From: Actinomycetota bacterium
GTDB taxonomy: Bacteria; Actinomycetota; Humimicrobiia; Humimicrobiales; Humimicrobiaceae
Length of the DNA: 22,996 nt
Direction of reading: 5' to 3'
NCBI GenBank assembly: GCA_018400395.1
Contig: JAGYMN010000009.1
Location: 1 to 22,996 of the forward strand
A program made the position numbers and the translations under genes. Each line of letters starts with the position of its first letter. Within the stretch, counting starts at the first letter, position 1. Of this stretch, positions 16,360-22,996 are shown piece by piece. The notes under the pieces are model-generated. The model was not told the DNA's origin and did no database searches. It saw nothing but the letters and a program-made list of their open reading frames with translations.

Positions 16360-16473
16360 ATGGACTGGTGGCTTATATTTTTCTGGAGCGGTCCGATTGG
16401 GATAGGATTTTTCCTGGTATGTTTGGGATTATTTATCTGGTTGTTAGGGAAGAGCAGGAAAGAAAATAAGTAG
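16360..16473 (+). CDS. 37-residue single-pass membrane protein
   Basis: A very small gene with an excellent ribosome site, AAAGGAGG (16347-16354), five bases before its ATG. The product begins MDWWLIFFW, has SGPIGIG, one hydrophobic helix (about residues 10-30) rich in Gly, Leu and Phe, and a basic end GKSRKENK. This predicts one membrane span with the C-terminus inside. It starts 44 bases after the ABC remnant on the same strand, so it was probably the last gene of that exporter operon and is intact while the rest decayed. A function is not known. The strong ribosome site and the ordered charge pattern make chance unlikely. Confidence 0.65.
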   Translation: MDWWLIFFWSGPIGIGFFLVCLGLFIWLLGKSRKENK

Positions 16474-16671
16474 AAAATAAATCAGGCAAAGTCTTAAAAA
16501 GTAAAACCTCTTACTGAATATTTTATATAATCATTTATAACTATTCTACCAAGATCAAAAATAATAGTTATCAATCAAATATTGCCTATGAAAGAGTCAG
16601 GCTGTGTTATAAAAAGGACCAAAAGCACCATTTCGTTCCCAATAATTATTAATAAAAGAAGATTAAATCAA

Positions 16672-16707
16672 TTGACAGATAAGTATTGACGTAATACCAT
16701 GTATTAC
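16672..16707 (+). promoter_or_regulatory. Promoter and palindromic operator of the RHH-PIN module
   Basis: TTGACA (16672-16677) is followed after 17 bases by TACCAT (16695-16700) as a possible -10. Overlapping it is GTAATAC-CAT-GTATTAC (16691-16707), a perfect palindrome with seven-base arms. It ends right before the CGAGGTG ribosome site. Ribbon-helix-helix antitoxins usually bind such sites to repress their own operon, and this site is ideally placed for that. Confidence 0.7.
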
Positions 16708-16719
16708 GAGGTGAATGTT

Positions 16720-16938
16720 ATGAGTAATATTATTTCCATAAGACTACCAGAAGACTTAAAAAAAGAACTAAATGAGATGAGCAAAAGCGAGTCAAGACCG
16801 GTAAGTGAACTTATAAGGGATTCACTGAAAAAATATATTGCCTTGTACCGTTTTAGAAAATTAAGAGAGTCTGTACTTCCCTTTGCAGAATCACAGGGGA
16901 TTCTTACCGATGAGGATGTATTCAGGCTTGTCTCATGA
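16720..16938 (+). CDS. Ribbon-helix-helix (CopG-type) antitoxin
   Basis: A 72-residue protein. Residues 4-9 (IISIRL) form the DNA-binding beta-strand, followed by PEDLKKELNEMSKSESRPVS and ELIRDSLKKYIALY, the two helices of the RHH fold. The C-terminal part, ending EDVFRLVS, would wrap the toxin. The start at 16720 is chosen because GAGGTG lies six bases upstream; an in-frame ATG at 16699 would sit inside the palindromic operator and lack a ribosome site. Its TGA overlaps the ATG of the PIN toxin by four bases (ATGA), which gives coupled translation and is the usual antitoxin-first order. Confidence 0.87.
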   Translation: MSNIISIRLPEDLKKELNEMSKSESRPVSELIRDSLKKYIALYRFRKLRESVLPFAESQGILTDEDVFRLVS

Positions 16939-17351
16939 AAGTAGTACTGGACTCAAACATATACATTGCAGCCTTTTCTTCCCGGGGACTATGCACTTCT
17001 CTGTTTGAGCTGTGCCTTGACAGTACCGTCATCATAATCAGTGAGCATATCCTTTCTGAGATAAATAAAGCCTTTTCAAAGAAGATAAAACTCCCGGAAA
17101 ATAAAATAAATGATGTTTTAGCCTATCTCCATGAACACTGCATGGTTAAAGATTATAAAGAACTTGATAGAAAAGTGTGCAGGGATCCGGATGATGATAA
17201 CATATTGGCACTGGCCAAACATACCCAGGCTGACTACATAATCACTGGAGATGAAGATCTTCTTGTCCTAAAGGATTTTAATTCCATCCCTATAGTAAAT
17301 CCACGTAATTTCTGGAATATTATTAAAAGGAAAGAAAACAAGAATAATTGA
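16935..17351 (+). CDS. PIN-domain ribonuclease toxin
   Basis: A 138-residue protein of the PIN family (COG1569-like, 'putative toxin component'). The acidic metal site is intact: D6 in VVLDSNIYIAAF, E42 in ISEHILSEI, the D84-D88 cluster in CRDPDDDNILALA, and D106/D108 in TGDEDLLVL. These residues bind Mg/Mn and cleave RNA in the family. The end VNPRNFWNII is the standard C-terminal 'P-x-x-F' motif. Length is typical. It overlaps the antitoxin stop by four bases and is translated with it. No residue loss is seen, so the pair is probably functional. Confidence 0.9.
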   Translation: MKVVLDSNIYIAAFSSRGLCTSLFELCLDSTVIIISEHILSEINKAFSKKIKLPENKINDVLAYLHEHCMVKDYKELDRKVCRDPDDDNILALAKHTQADYIITGDEDLLVLKDFNSIPIVNPRNFWNIIKRKENKNN

Positions 17352-17423
17352 AATTCCTTAGTTACTAGCAGAACTAAGTCCATTGGTTTCATTTCGTGCT
17401 CACTTCTTAAATCACCAAATTTG

Positions 17424-17450
17424 ATGGCGCCCCAGACTGGGTCCTTTTTT
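17424..17450 (+). terminator. Candidate terminator downstream of the toxin
   Basis: CCC (17431-17433) and GGG (17439-17441) with a five-base loop, and flanking GG/CC outside a bulge, precede six Ts (17445-17450). The stem is short and interrupted, so strength is doubtful. It is the only GC-rich hairpin with a T run in the 250 bases after the PIN gene. Confidence 0.3.
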
Positions 17451-17609
17451 GCACCAGTAAATAAAGCTAAAAGTAATCATTAATAATACGAATTGTTTAG
17501 GACATCAATTTCTGCCCTCATCTCTTAGAATAATCAGGAAATCTGCGGGATCTAATATTCTTATTGTCTTGTATGAGTTTAATTCTAAAAGATGGTTGTC
17601 CCAAATCAC

Positions 17610-17822
17610 CTAGAGGACCCCTGGAAGAACAAACAATACTATCCCGCCTGCAAGAGCGATGCTGGCAAATACATATGCTACTATAGCCGCCCCATTATCG
17701 CTGATCTTGCCACCAAGTTTTTTCTTCATTATCCTCATTATTGCCGGTGGCCGTTTAACGGCTATAAAATATACAACCGCTGCATATAATACACACACTA
17801 TTCCGCCGATTATAAAGCCCAT
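17610..17822 (-). CDS. 70-residue two-span membrane protein of the ABC exporter operon
   Basis: A small hydrophobic protein preceded by AGGAGG at the right distance. Helix 1 covers about residues 2-22 (FIIGGIVCVLYAAVVYFIAV) and helix 2 about 46-68 (IVAYVFASIALAGGIVLFVL). They are joined by a basic cytoplasmic loop, KRPPAIMRIMKKKLGGKISD, so both ends face outward. It starts 46 bases after the second permease stop and is the last gene of the tetR-ABC operon. Similar small two-span proteins are familiar as unnamed neighbours of ABC-2 exporters, but I know of no function. It may be an accessory or stabilising subunit. Confidence 0.75.
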   Translation of the reverse strand: MGFIIGGIVCVLYAAVVYFIAVKRPPAIMRIMKKKLGGKISDNGAAIVAYVFASIALAGGIVLFVLPGVL

Positions 17823-17868
17823 TTAATACCTCCTAAAATATTTTAAAAACACCTTTATATTTATCCTT

Positions 17869-18870
17869 CTATTGCAGTCCTCTTACTATCCGGCGTGCCA
17901 GCAGTGCATATATTCCCCCGCATATCACCAGTATAATGCCGACATATAGTATTAATTGAGGCCATGACCCACTTTTTGACAGAATCATGTCATTAGCCCT
18001 GTATGCCCAGTAGAAAGGTGACCAGTAGAAGAATATCTGCCAGTTACCCTTGACAAATTCGTATCCGGCAATGGAACCGGCCATAGGCAAGAACAGCAGC
18101 TTTACACTTCCTGCGGCCTCCATGAAATCATCACTATTAAGCCCCTGGAGGAAACCTATGACAAGGCTTATTATTGTCACCGAGAGGATAACCAGGACAG
18201 CCTGCCCAATATTTATTGAATAAAAGCCGGTTATAAGGATCACTGCAATAGACGAGATGATTGCCACAAACATGCCAGTGAACCCCTTGCCCAGGATAAA
18301 TGCCTTCCTTGTAGTCGGTGTCACATTTATGGCTGCTACAGTCTGGTCTACCTTTTCCTCAAGAATGTTCATTGATATCAGCATACCAGCCAGCATGGTG
18401 ATCAAAAGAAGGAGTATATTCACAAGCATTTTTTTCAGAGGTGGAGCCGTCCTTCCGAACTCGATTATTTCAGACCTGGCATCCTCAAGCTTGACCTCAG
18501 ATTCATATAATACATTCAGCAGCCTGGCATATTCTACCACTGATTCAGGTTCATTGCCCTGAGCCAGGATATAGTAACCATTATCTCCCGCAAGAACGCC
18601 CAGAACATCATCCCTTTCTGCTATCCTGTATTCTACCTCCTGCTGGTTATCCATAAGCTGGACATGGGCAAAATCATCAAAATAAGCAGCCTGTTCAGGG
18701 TTCTCATCTTTAACAAGGACCAGGTTGACACTGGTATCATTTATGCCTGGTGAAAGAAAATTTATGCCGACTGCAAGGATAAGTGGGATGACCAGCATAT
18801 ATACTGTCATCAGTTCCCGCAAATTTATTCTTATATCCCTCAAAAATATAAACCAGATTCTTTTTAACAT
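17869..18870 (-). CDS. ABC-2 type permease, second subunit
   Basis: A membrane subunit of about 333 residues. It has an N-terminal basic stretch (RDIRINLRELMTV), membrane helix 1 (about 22-40), an extracytoplasmic domain of about 110 residues, then five to six helices (from about 150 on) with the ABC-2 pattern MLAGMLISMNILEEKVDQTV, followed by VTPTTRKAFILGK. That coupling segment is the typical contact with the ATPase. Of three consecutive Met codons (18876, 18873, 18870) the last has the best spacing to AGAGGGGG (six bases); the first would abut it. It lies 6-12 bases after the first permease stop, within one operon, and would pair with that protein as a heterodimer. Confidence 0.87.
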   Translation of the reverse strand: MLKRIWFIFLRDIRINLRELMTVYMLVIPLILAVGINFLSPGINDTSVNLVLVKDENPEQAAYFDDFAHVQLMDNQQEVEYRIAERDDVLGVLAGDNGYYILAQGNEPESVVEYARLLNVLYESEVKLEDARSEIIEFGRTAPPLKKMLVNILLLLITMLAGMLISMNILEEKVDQTVAAINVTPTTRKAFILGKGFTGMFVAIISSIAVILITGFYSINIGQAVLVILSVTIISLVIGFLQGLNSDDFMEAAGSVKLLFLPMAGSIAGYEFVKGNWQIFFYWSPFYWAYRANDMILSKSGSWPQLILYVGIILVICGGIYALLARRIVRGLQ

Positions 18871-18882
18871 CATCATCCCCCT

Positions 18883-19992
18883 CTATACACTGAGCGTTCT
18901 TTTGAAACGGATATTTGTCAAAGCAAAAATCACTAACCCCCCTGCCAGAAATCCGGCACTGGTAAGCAGTGGGTATACAATATCCCCTTTCGGTAAAATG
19001 ATCTCCTTAAAACCCTGGAGAATGGGATAAGTTGGGATTATCTTCACCCAGAATGGATCCCAACCCGGTATGAAATATGCTATCCCGGGCACCATAAGGA
19101 TAAAGAACAATAAATAGATGACTCCGAAAGCTTTGGTCATATTATCATAGAAACTGGCGATCAAAAGACCCAGGGTAGATGCAAAGAATCCTGTTGTGAG
19201 AAGCAGCAATAATAAAAGTCCGTAGTTTATGGAAAATCCCATTACAGGGATGACTATGATCAGGCCTGATACTACAGTGGTGAGCAACAGGACAAACACC
19301 TTGCTCAGCAGATATCTCCAAACAGATGACGGGGTTACTGCATAAGCCTCTATAACACCTTCTTTTTTATCCAGGAATATATAGGCTGCCATGACAAACA
19401 TACCCATAAGGCTGCCGCTAAATGCAACCAGTGGAGGTATTGTGTTTTTCCTTTCTGTTATCGGCTCAAAACCGGTAGTCAATGTCCGCACTTCCTGGTT
19501 GTTTATCCGCTCTTCAAGAACTACTGTGCTTTCGTTAAGCAGTACGGATAATAGGTTTTTTAAACGGGTAGACTCATATCCCTGCAGATAGTACCTGTAG
19601 AACAATTCATTATTTTCATCAAGTTCCACAACTACCCCCAGGTTCCTCTCGGAATCTGCCAGTTCCCGGACTGCCTCTTCACTCTCAAAAATATATATCT
19701 CCTGCTCATCACTGACAATCAGCCCGGCAGGATATACTTTACCTCCAGTTTCGATCTCTACCTCTTCTATTTTCCCGTCGGTATCATTTTCCAGGAGAGA
19801 GTTTTTAGAGATTTCTCTACCCTGCTCCGGCAGGTTGAAATAAAAATACTCGGTATTAGTACTGCTGAAATTCTCCGGAATGGCAAAAAGTATGACCAGC
19901 ATTATTACAACGGCAAACCCCAGCTCCACATAGAAGTAAAACCCTCTTGCTGCAAGGATAAGCTCTTTTTTGAAACTGCTCCACATTTTCAT
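18883..19992 (-). CDS. ABC-2 type permease, first subunit
   Basis: A membrane subunit of 369 residues with the same layout as the following permease: cytoplasmic start WSSFKKELILAARGF, helix 1 (about 22-42), a large extracytoplasmic domain (about 45-185), then five to six helices from LVAFSGSLMGMFVMAAYIFL on. The segment LDKKEGVIEAYAVTPSSVWR is the conserved cytoplasmic contact for the ATPase. I place the start at ATG 19992, one base after the ATPase stop and about ten bases after GGAAGGGAG. An in-frame TTG at 20001 overlaps the ATPase gene but is too close to the ribosome site. The extracytoplasmic domains of both permeases suggest an exporter of a lipid, peptide or drug; the substrate is unknown. 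Confidence 0.87.
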   Translation of the reverse strand: MKMWSSFKKELILAARGFYFYVELGFAVVIMLVILFAIPENFSSTNTEYFYFNLPEQGREISKNSLLENDTDGKIEEVEIETGGKVYPAGLIVSDEQEIYIFESEEAVRELADSERNLGVVVELDENNELFYRYYLQGYESTRLKNLLSVLLNESTVVLEERINNQEVRTLTTGFEPITERKNTIPPLVAFSGSLMGMFVMAAYIFLDKKEGVIEAYAVTPSSVWRYLLSKVFVLLLTTVVSGLIIVIPVMGFSINYGLLLLLLLTTGFFASTLGLLIASFYDNMTKAFGVIYLLFFILMVPGIAYFIPGWDPFWVKIIPTYPILQGFKEIILPKGDIVYPLLTSAGFLAGGLVIFALTNIRFKRTLSV

Positions 19993-19993
19993 A

Positions 19994-20848
19994 TCAGACA
20001 AGCTCCCTTCCGGTTACTTTGATGAAAATCTCTTCAAGGGTCGCTTCCTTGGTATGCATGGTAAGGATCTCCTTTTCGTTGATTATCTTGTTCAGGGCAT
20101 CCTTGTCCTTCTGTAGTATGGTGGAAAAGCAGTCTTTTTTCACGCTGCCGTTCTGGGTATATTCCACTTCTACCAGTTTTTCCCCGTATTGGAGCTTAAG
20201 GTTTTTTGGTGAATCGATCAGTTTGATCTCGCCTTCGACAATAAACCCCACCCGGTCGCAGAGCTCATCTGCAATATACATGTTATGGGTGGTAAGAAAT
20301 ACTGTCACCCCCATTTTATTGCGGTCTTTTATTATATCTTTGATAGCAGCTGCAATAGCAGGATCCAGCCCTGTAGTAGGTTCATCAAGGAACCACATGG
20401 TGGGATTGTTTATCATAGACCTTGCAAATACCAGCCTGTGTTTCATGCCTTTGGAGAATTCACCTGTCTTTATATTCTCCTTACCTTTCAGTCCCACAAG
20501 CTCTATAAGTTCCAGCGGATCCCTGGTCTCTACGTCAAATAATCTGGCATAAAAGCTCAGATTCTCTTTTGCCGTCATTTTGTTGTAGACATTGGACTGT
20601 TCGAAAGACACCCCTATCTTATTGAACATCTTCCTCGAGATATTCTTTATGTCATATCCGGCTACAGTAACATCTCCTTTTTGAAGCTGCAAAAGCCCTG
20701 TAAGGATCCCCTGGGTCGTCGATTTACCTGCCCCGGATGGCCCCAGGAATCCGAAGATCTCTCCTTCGCCGACTTCAAAATTCACATCCTTGACCGCATA
20801 CTTACCATCTTTCAGATAAGAATGATACAGTCCTTTTACCTTTATCAT
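19994..20848 (-). CDS. ABC transporter ATP-binding protein
   Basis: The 284-residue ATPase of the exporter. Walker A is GPSGAGKST at residues 36-44; the Q-loop is GVSFEQSNVY; the signature is EFSKGMKHRL near residue 130, a common variant of LSGGQ in ABC-2 exporters; Walker B with D-loop is WFLDEPTTGLDP near 153; and the switch histidine is in TTHNM near 190. All catalytic residues are present. The C-terminal extension (about 215-284), with KEATLEEIFIKVTGREL, is typical of drug or lipid exporters. The ATG overlaps the stop of the upstream tetR gene (TAATG), and GGAAGG lies just upstream, so translation is coupled. Both permeases follow at once. Confidence 0.93.
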   Translation of the reverse strand: MIKVKGLYHSYLKDGKYAVKDVNFEVGEGEIFGFLGPSGAGKSTTQGILTGLLQLQKGDVTVAGYDIKNISRKMFNKIGVSFEQSNVYNKMTAKENLSFYARLFDVETRDPLELIELVGLKGKENIKTGEFSKGMKHRLVFARSMINNPTMWFLDEPTTGLDPAIAAAIKDIIKDRNKMGVTVFLTTHNMYIADELCDRVGFIVEGEIKLIDSPKNLKLQYGEKLVEVEYTQNGSVKKDCFSTILQKDKDALNKIINEKEILTMHTKEATLEEIFIKVTGRELV

Positions 20849-21504
20849 TACTGCTGCCTTCCTTTCCCTTTAGTCCCAATACCATTTTTTAAAAAATCTA
20901 TTAAAAGGTCGATCGTGTCTATCATTCCTTCATCGAATTTACGTACCCTGGCCTTCTTCTCTTCCCGGGCCTGAAAGTAATATTCTACTGCGCTTACACT
21001 CAGGGAAGAAATAGAATGGCTGATAAAACCCGGATCGATATCATCCCTGACCTGGCCCTTTTTGATTGCCTCCTCCAATATTTCAGTATATATATTCTGG
21101 GCACTCTGCAGTCCCACACCAACTATCTCGTTATATATGGGATGGCCCTTGTTCTTAAACAGCCAGTCTCCCATAAGTGTTATCTGGGGGTTCCTTGCCG
21201 CAAATTTCAATCCTTCCAAAAACAGCTCCCTTATAAGTGTGAAAAAATCATATTGCCCCCGCTTCTGCATGACAGGTTCCAGAGCCCTTACCTTTTCCTC
21301 GCTAACTTTTGTGACGAGATAAAAATAAAGGTCTTTTTTATCTTCAAAATACTGGTAGAAGCTACCCTTTGCTATGCCGCATTTGTTTACGATCCTGGTA
21401 ATGCTGGCTTTGTCATATCCGAATGCAGCAAATTCACTGATAGCAGATCCTACTATCAGCTGCCTTTTTTTATCCGGCAGGTTATAAAACGTCTCTTTTG
21501 GCAC
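20848..21504 (-). CDS. TetR-family regulator of the ABC exporter operon
   Basis: A 218-residue repressor, first gene of its operon. The helix-turn-helix is at residues about 20-60, with ASITRIVNKCGIAKGSFYQY and EDKKDLYFYLV, the recognition helix and following Y-x-Y-F signature. The rest is helical and forms the ligand and dimer domain. The start is GTG at 21504, preceded by GAAAGGG. Its stop overlaps the start of the ABC ATPase gene. A promoter and a triple set of TGACT/AGTCA half-sites lie directly upstream, so it most likely represses its own operon until the exporter substrate binds. The ligand pocket is not characterised. Confidence 0.9.
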   Translation of the reverse strand: MPKETFYNLPDKKRQLIVGSAISEFAAFGYDKASITRIVNKCGIAKGSFYQYFEDKKDLYFYLVTKVSEEKVRALEPVMQKRGQYDFFTLIRELFLEGLKFAARNPQITLMGDWLFKNKGHPIYNEIVGVGLQSAQNIYTEILEEAIKKGQVRDDIDPGFISHSISSLSVSAVEYYFQAREEKKARVRKFDEGMIDTIDLLIDFLKNGIGTKGKGRQQ

Positions 21505-21524
21505 TTAACCCTTTCTTTCCCGCA

Positions 21525-21587
21525 ATATGACTTTTAAGTCATATGACTCTAGATTCACATTCTATTGCTGCCTGTCCAGTTTGTCAA
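21525..21587 (-). promoter_or_regulatory. Promoter and TetR operator of the ABC exporter operon
   Basis: On the minus strand TTGACA (21587-21582) and TAGAAT (21564-21559) are spaced by 17 bases. Just downstream, around the expected start, lies ATATGACTT-TT-AAGTCATAT (21525-21544), a perfect palindrome with nine-base arms. It overlaps a second palindrome AGTCATATGACT (21537-21548). Three half-sites therefore lie in a row, which fits one or two TetR dimers blocking transcription. Confidence 0.75.
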
Positions 21588-21608
21588 GGATTATAGCTGA
21601 ATGATAAT
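21581..21608 (+). promoter_or_regulatory. Possible promoter of the RelB-YafQ remnant
   Basis: TTGTCA (21581-21586) and GATAAT (21603-21608) are 16 bases apart; each matches the consensus at five of six positions. The -35 overlaps the -35 of the opposite-strand exporter promoter. Transcription would begin close to the ATG at 21617. Confidence 0.4.
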
Positions 21609-21616
21609 ATATATGA

Positions 21617-21879
21617 ATGGCACTGGAGTCCAAAAATAATGACATTAAACAGGAACAAATTATTTAAAACGCAAGTTTCGTACTGTCATCACTTCATTTC
21701 CTAATAGATTTTTTTTTAATCAGATAATACTTACAGGCGGCCTTCCATTTCCTGTAAAGATACCCGAACCTGATAAAGAAACCCTAGCTGCACTGGAAGA
21801 AGCAGAAGATATAAGAAAAGGTGCAGTGCATTCAAAAGCTGAAAGCGTAGATGATTTTTTTAAGAATATGGACCCATGA
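21617..21879 (+). pseudogene. Decayed RelB/DinJ-type antitoxin
   Basis: The last 53 codons before TGA 21877-21879 read FFNQIILTGGLPFPVKIP, then PDKETLAALEEAEDIRKG and DDFFKNMDP. This is the C-terminal two-thirds of a RelB/DinJ antitoxin that pairs with YafQ. They have no start codon. The N-terminal part survives in another frame: ATG 21617 starts MALESKNNDIKQEQII, comparable to the 'D-x-K-x-E-A-E' helix of RelB. It then hits TAA at 21665-21667 and needs one extra base in the run of nine Ts (21709-21717) to rejoin the tail. A stop plus a frameshift means the antitoxin is broken. The stop overlaps the toxin ATG by four bases, as in working pairs. Confidence 0.65.
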
Positions 21880-22163
21880 GTAGAAACGTCTATTACGCCA
21901 GCCAGTTTAGAAAAGACTTCAAGGTATGTATAAAACGTTGTTATGATATGCAGCAATTAAAAAATGTAATGAAGCTGCTGGAAGAAGACAGGAAACTGCC
22001 CGCAAAGAACAAGGATCATAATCTAAGGGGTAATTATAATAAATCCGGGGAATGTCATATAGGTACAGACTGGTTGCTGATCTATCGATTATTTGATAAC
22101 GATATTATATTTGTAATAGAGCAAATAAGCTTACTTATATATCCAGGCATCAAAAACCTTTAA
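21876..22163 (+). CDS. YafQ/RelE-family toxin, probably inactive
   Basis: A 95-residue protein of the YafQ type. YafQ-like features are FRKDFK near the start, the helix pair around CYDMQQLKNVMKLLEED, and the catalytic segment DHNLRGNYNKSGECHIGTDW followed by LLIYRL. His48, His61, Asp65 and Trp66 thus match the residues YafQ uses for mRNA cleavage on the ribosome. In family members the sequence ends with R-T-G-S-H-S-D-L-F; here it reads IEQISLLIYPGIKNL, so the catalytic C-terminal His and the final Phe are gone. With the antitoxin gene broken as well, I infer a disarmed toxin whose reading frame has not yet closed. Confidence 0.75.
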   Translation: MSRNVYYASQFRKDFKVCIKRCYDMQQLKNVMKLLEEDRKLPAKNKDHNLRGNYNKSGECHIGTDWLLIYRLFDNDIIFVIEQISLLIYPGIKNL

Positions 22164-22254
22164 AATTTTACAAATATTTAACATCCCGTTAACTTCTCCT
22201 TAAAGTCCATGTAATAAGATAATCCCTTATTAAAAAATAATACGAGGAGTAGAG

Positions 22255-22996
22255 ATGGAATTATCGGCAGCTATGGATACTTTGTGGATAATGATTTCTG
22301 CATTTCTTGTGTTTTCCATGCATGCAGGATTTGCAATGGTGGAAGCTGGCTTTACCAGAGCAAAAAATACGGTAAATATCCTGATGAAAAACTTCATGAA
22401 CGTATCTGTAAGTTTACTGCTTTTCTTTTTCGTAGGATACGGTTTTATATTTGGAAAAAGTATGGGAGGTTTTATAGGGACGGACAGTTTTATACTTAAA
22501 CTTATTGATCCTTCCAATACAAAGGATTTTGCCTTCTGGTTTTTCCAGGCAGTATTTGCAGCAACAGCAGCTACTATTGTATCTGGCGCAATGGCCGAGA
22601 GGATGAAATTTTACAGCTACCTTATTTACTGTGCAATACTCACTTCAGTGGTCTATCCTGTTGCGGGCCACTGGATCTGGGGTGGGGGATGGCTGGCAGA
22701 TCTGGGTATGATAGATTTTGCAGGTTCTACAGTGGTTCATTCTGTAGGAGGTTTCTCCGCCCTTGCAGGTACCATGCTTCTGGGCCCCCGCCTGGGCAAA
22801 TATAATCAGGACGGATCTTCCAATGCAATACCGGGACATAATATAGCCCTGGCAGCGCTGGGAGTATTTATACTGTGGTTCGGGTGGTTTGGTTTCAACC
22901 CGGGCAGTACGCTATCTGCCTCCAGTCCTTCTATATCCATCATAGCAGTAAATACTGCTGTTTCGGCTGCTGCTGGAGCATTATCGGCAATGATAT
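22255..22996 (+). CDS. amt: Ammonium transporter (Amt family), 5' part; continues past window
   Basis: The frame is open from ATG 22255 to the end of the window, 247 codons of a protein that usually has about 400-450. AGGAG lies five bases before the ATG. It begins at the first membrane helix with no signal peptide and contains FSMHAGFAMVEAGFTRAKN, the conserved Amt opening. This is followed by FFFVGYGFIFG, FFQAVFAATAATIVSGAMAE, YPVAGHWIWGGGWL, and DFAGSTVVHSVGG with the first of the twin pore histidines. LWFGWFGFNPGS marks the next conserved helix. Ammonium channels act as trimers in the plasma membrane and are often followed by a glnK/PII gene, which would lie outside the window. No clear nitrogen-regulator site is seen in the 90 bases upstream. 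Confidence 0.93.
   Translation, partial: MELSAAMDTLWIMISAFLVFSMHAGFAMVEAGFTRAKNTVNILMKNFMNVSVSLLLFFFVGYGFIFGKSMGGFIGTDSFILKLIDPSNTKDFAFWFFQAVFAATAATIVSGAMAERMKFYSYLIYCAILTSVVYPVAGHWIWGGGWLADLGMIDFAGSTVVHSVGGFSALAGTMLLGPRLGKYNQDGSSNAIPGHNIALAALGVFILWFGWFGFNPGSTLSASSPSISIIAVNTAVSAAAGALSAMI

Noticed and set aside
16537..16571. Nine-base inverted repeat ATAACTATT/AATAGTTAT with a 17-base spacer
   Set aside because: Purely AT-rich with a long spacer and no promoter next to it; several such repeats are expected by chance in 23 kb of this composition.
17356..17381. Hairpin CTTAGTT/AACTAAG after the PIN toxin
   Set aside because: No T run follows it, so it was not called a terminator.
20019..20552. 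177-codon plus-strand frame opposite the ABC ATPase
   Set aside because: Shadow of a gene with complete Walker A, signature and Walker B motifs on the minus strand.

Overview
The window is AT-rich bacterial DNA carrying about sixteen intact or nearly intact genes, two genes cut by the window ends, and several decayed ones. Purine-rich Shine-Dalgarno sequences 5-9 bases before most starts, sigma-70-type promoters, a DegV protein, ABC-2 exporters and an MMPL transporter paired with a secreted heptad-repeat protein suggest a low-GC, probably anaerobic, monoderm-type bacterium (Firmicutes or a similar lineage). No rRNA, tRNA or CRISPR array was seen, so the species cannot be named.

Region 1 (1-800): the 3' end of an unknown gene, then a decayed alpha/beta-hydrolase on the minus strand. 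Region 2 (840-5800): a TetR regulator, an MMPL/RND-type transporter and a secreted Leu/Gly heptad-repeat protein. The tetR promoter and the transporter promoter carry the same 15-base site (14 of 15 identical), so this looks like one autoregulated export unit.

Region 3 (5800-15100): housekeeping and stress genes. These are a small FGE-like C-terminal fragment, an HtrA-type protease, a histidine phosphatase, a DegV protein, a HerA-like ATPase (DUF853) divergent from degV, a large P2-type cation ATPase and a methylenetetrahydrofolate-reductase-like protein.

Region 4 (15500-17450): an ABC exporter collapsed by deletion into one frameshifted ATPase/permease chimera, followed by an intact 37-residue membrane protein. 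Next is an apparently complete RHH-PIN toxin-antitoxin pair with an obvious palindromic operator.

Region 5 (17600-21590): a tight minus-strand operon of five genes, tetR, ABC ATPase, two ABC-2 permeases and a 70-residue membrane protein. It is driven by a clear promoter with palindromic TetR-type half-sites just downstream. Region 6 (21600-22996): a decaying RelB-YafQ type toxin-antitoxin pair (broken antitoxin, toxin lacking its C-terminal catalytic His) and the 5' part of an ammonium transporter gene running off the end.

The two export systems (TetR-MMPL-heptad protein and TetR-ABC-2-small protein) share one design: a local TetR repressor, an operator over its own promoter, a membrane pump and an accessory protein. 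No clearly new defence or biosynthetic system was found. The least-described parts are the secreted heptad partner, the two small membrane proteins that follow ABC-2 exporters, and the ion-site substitutions in the P-type ATPase.
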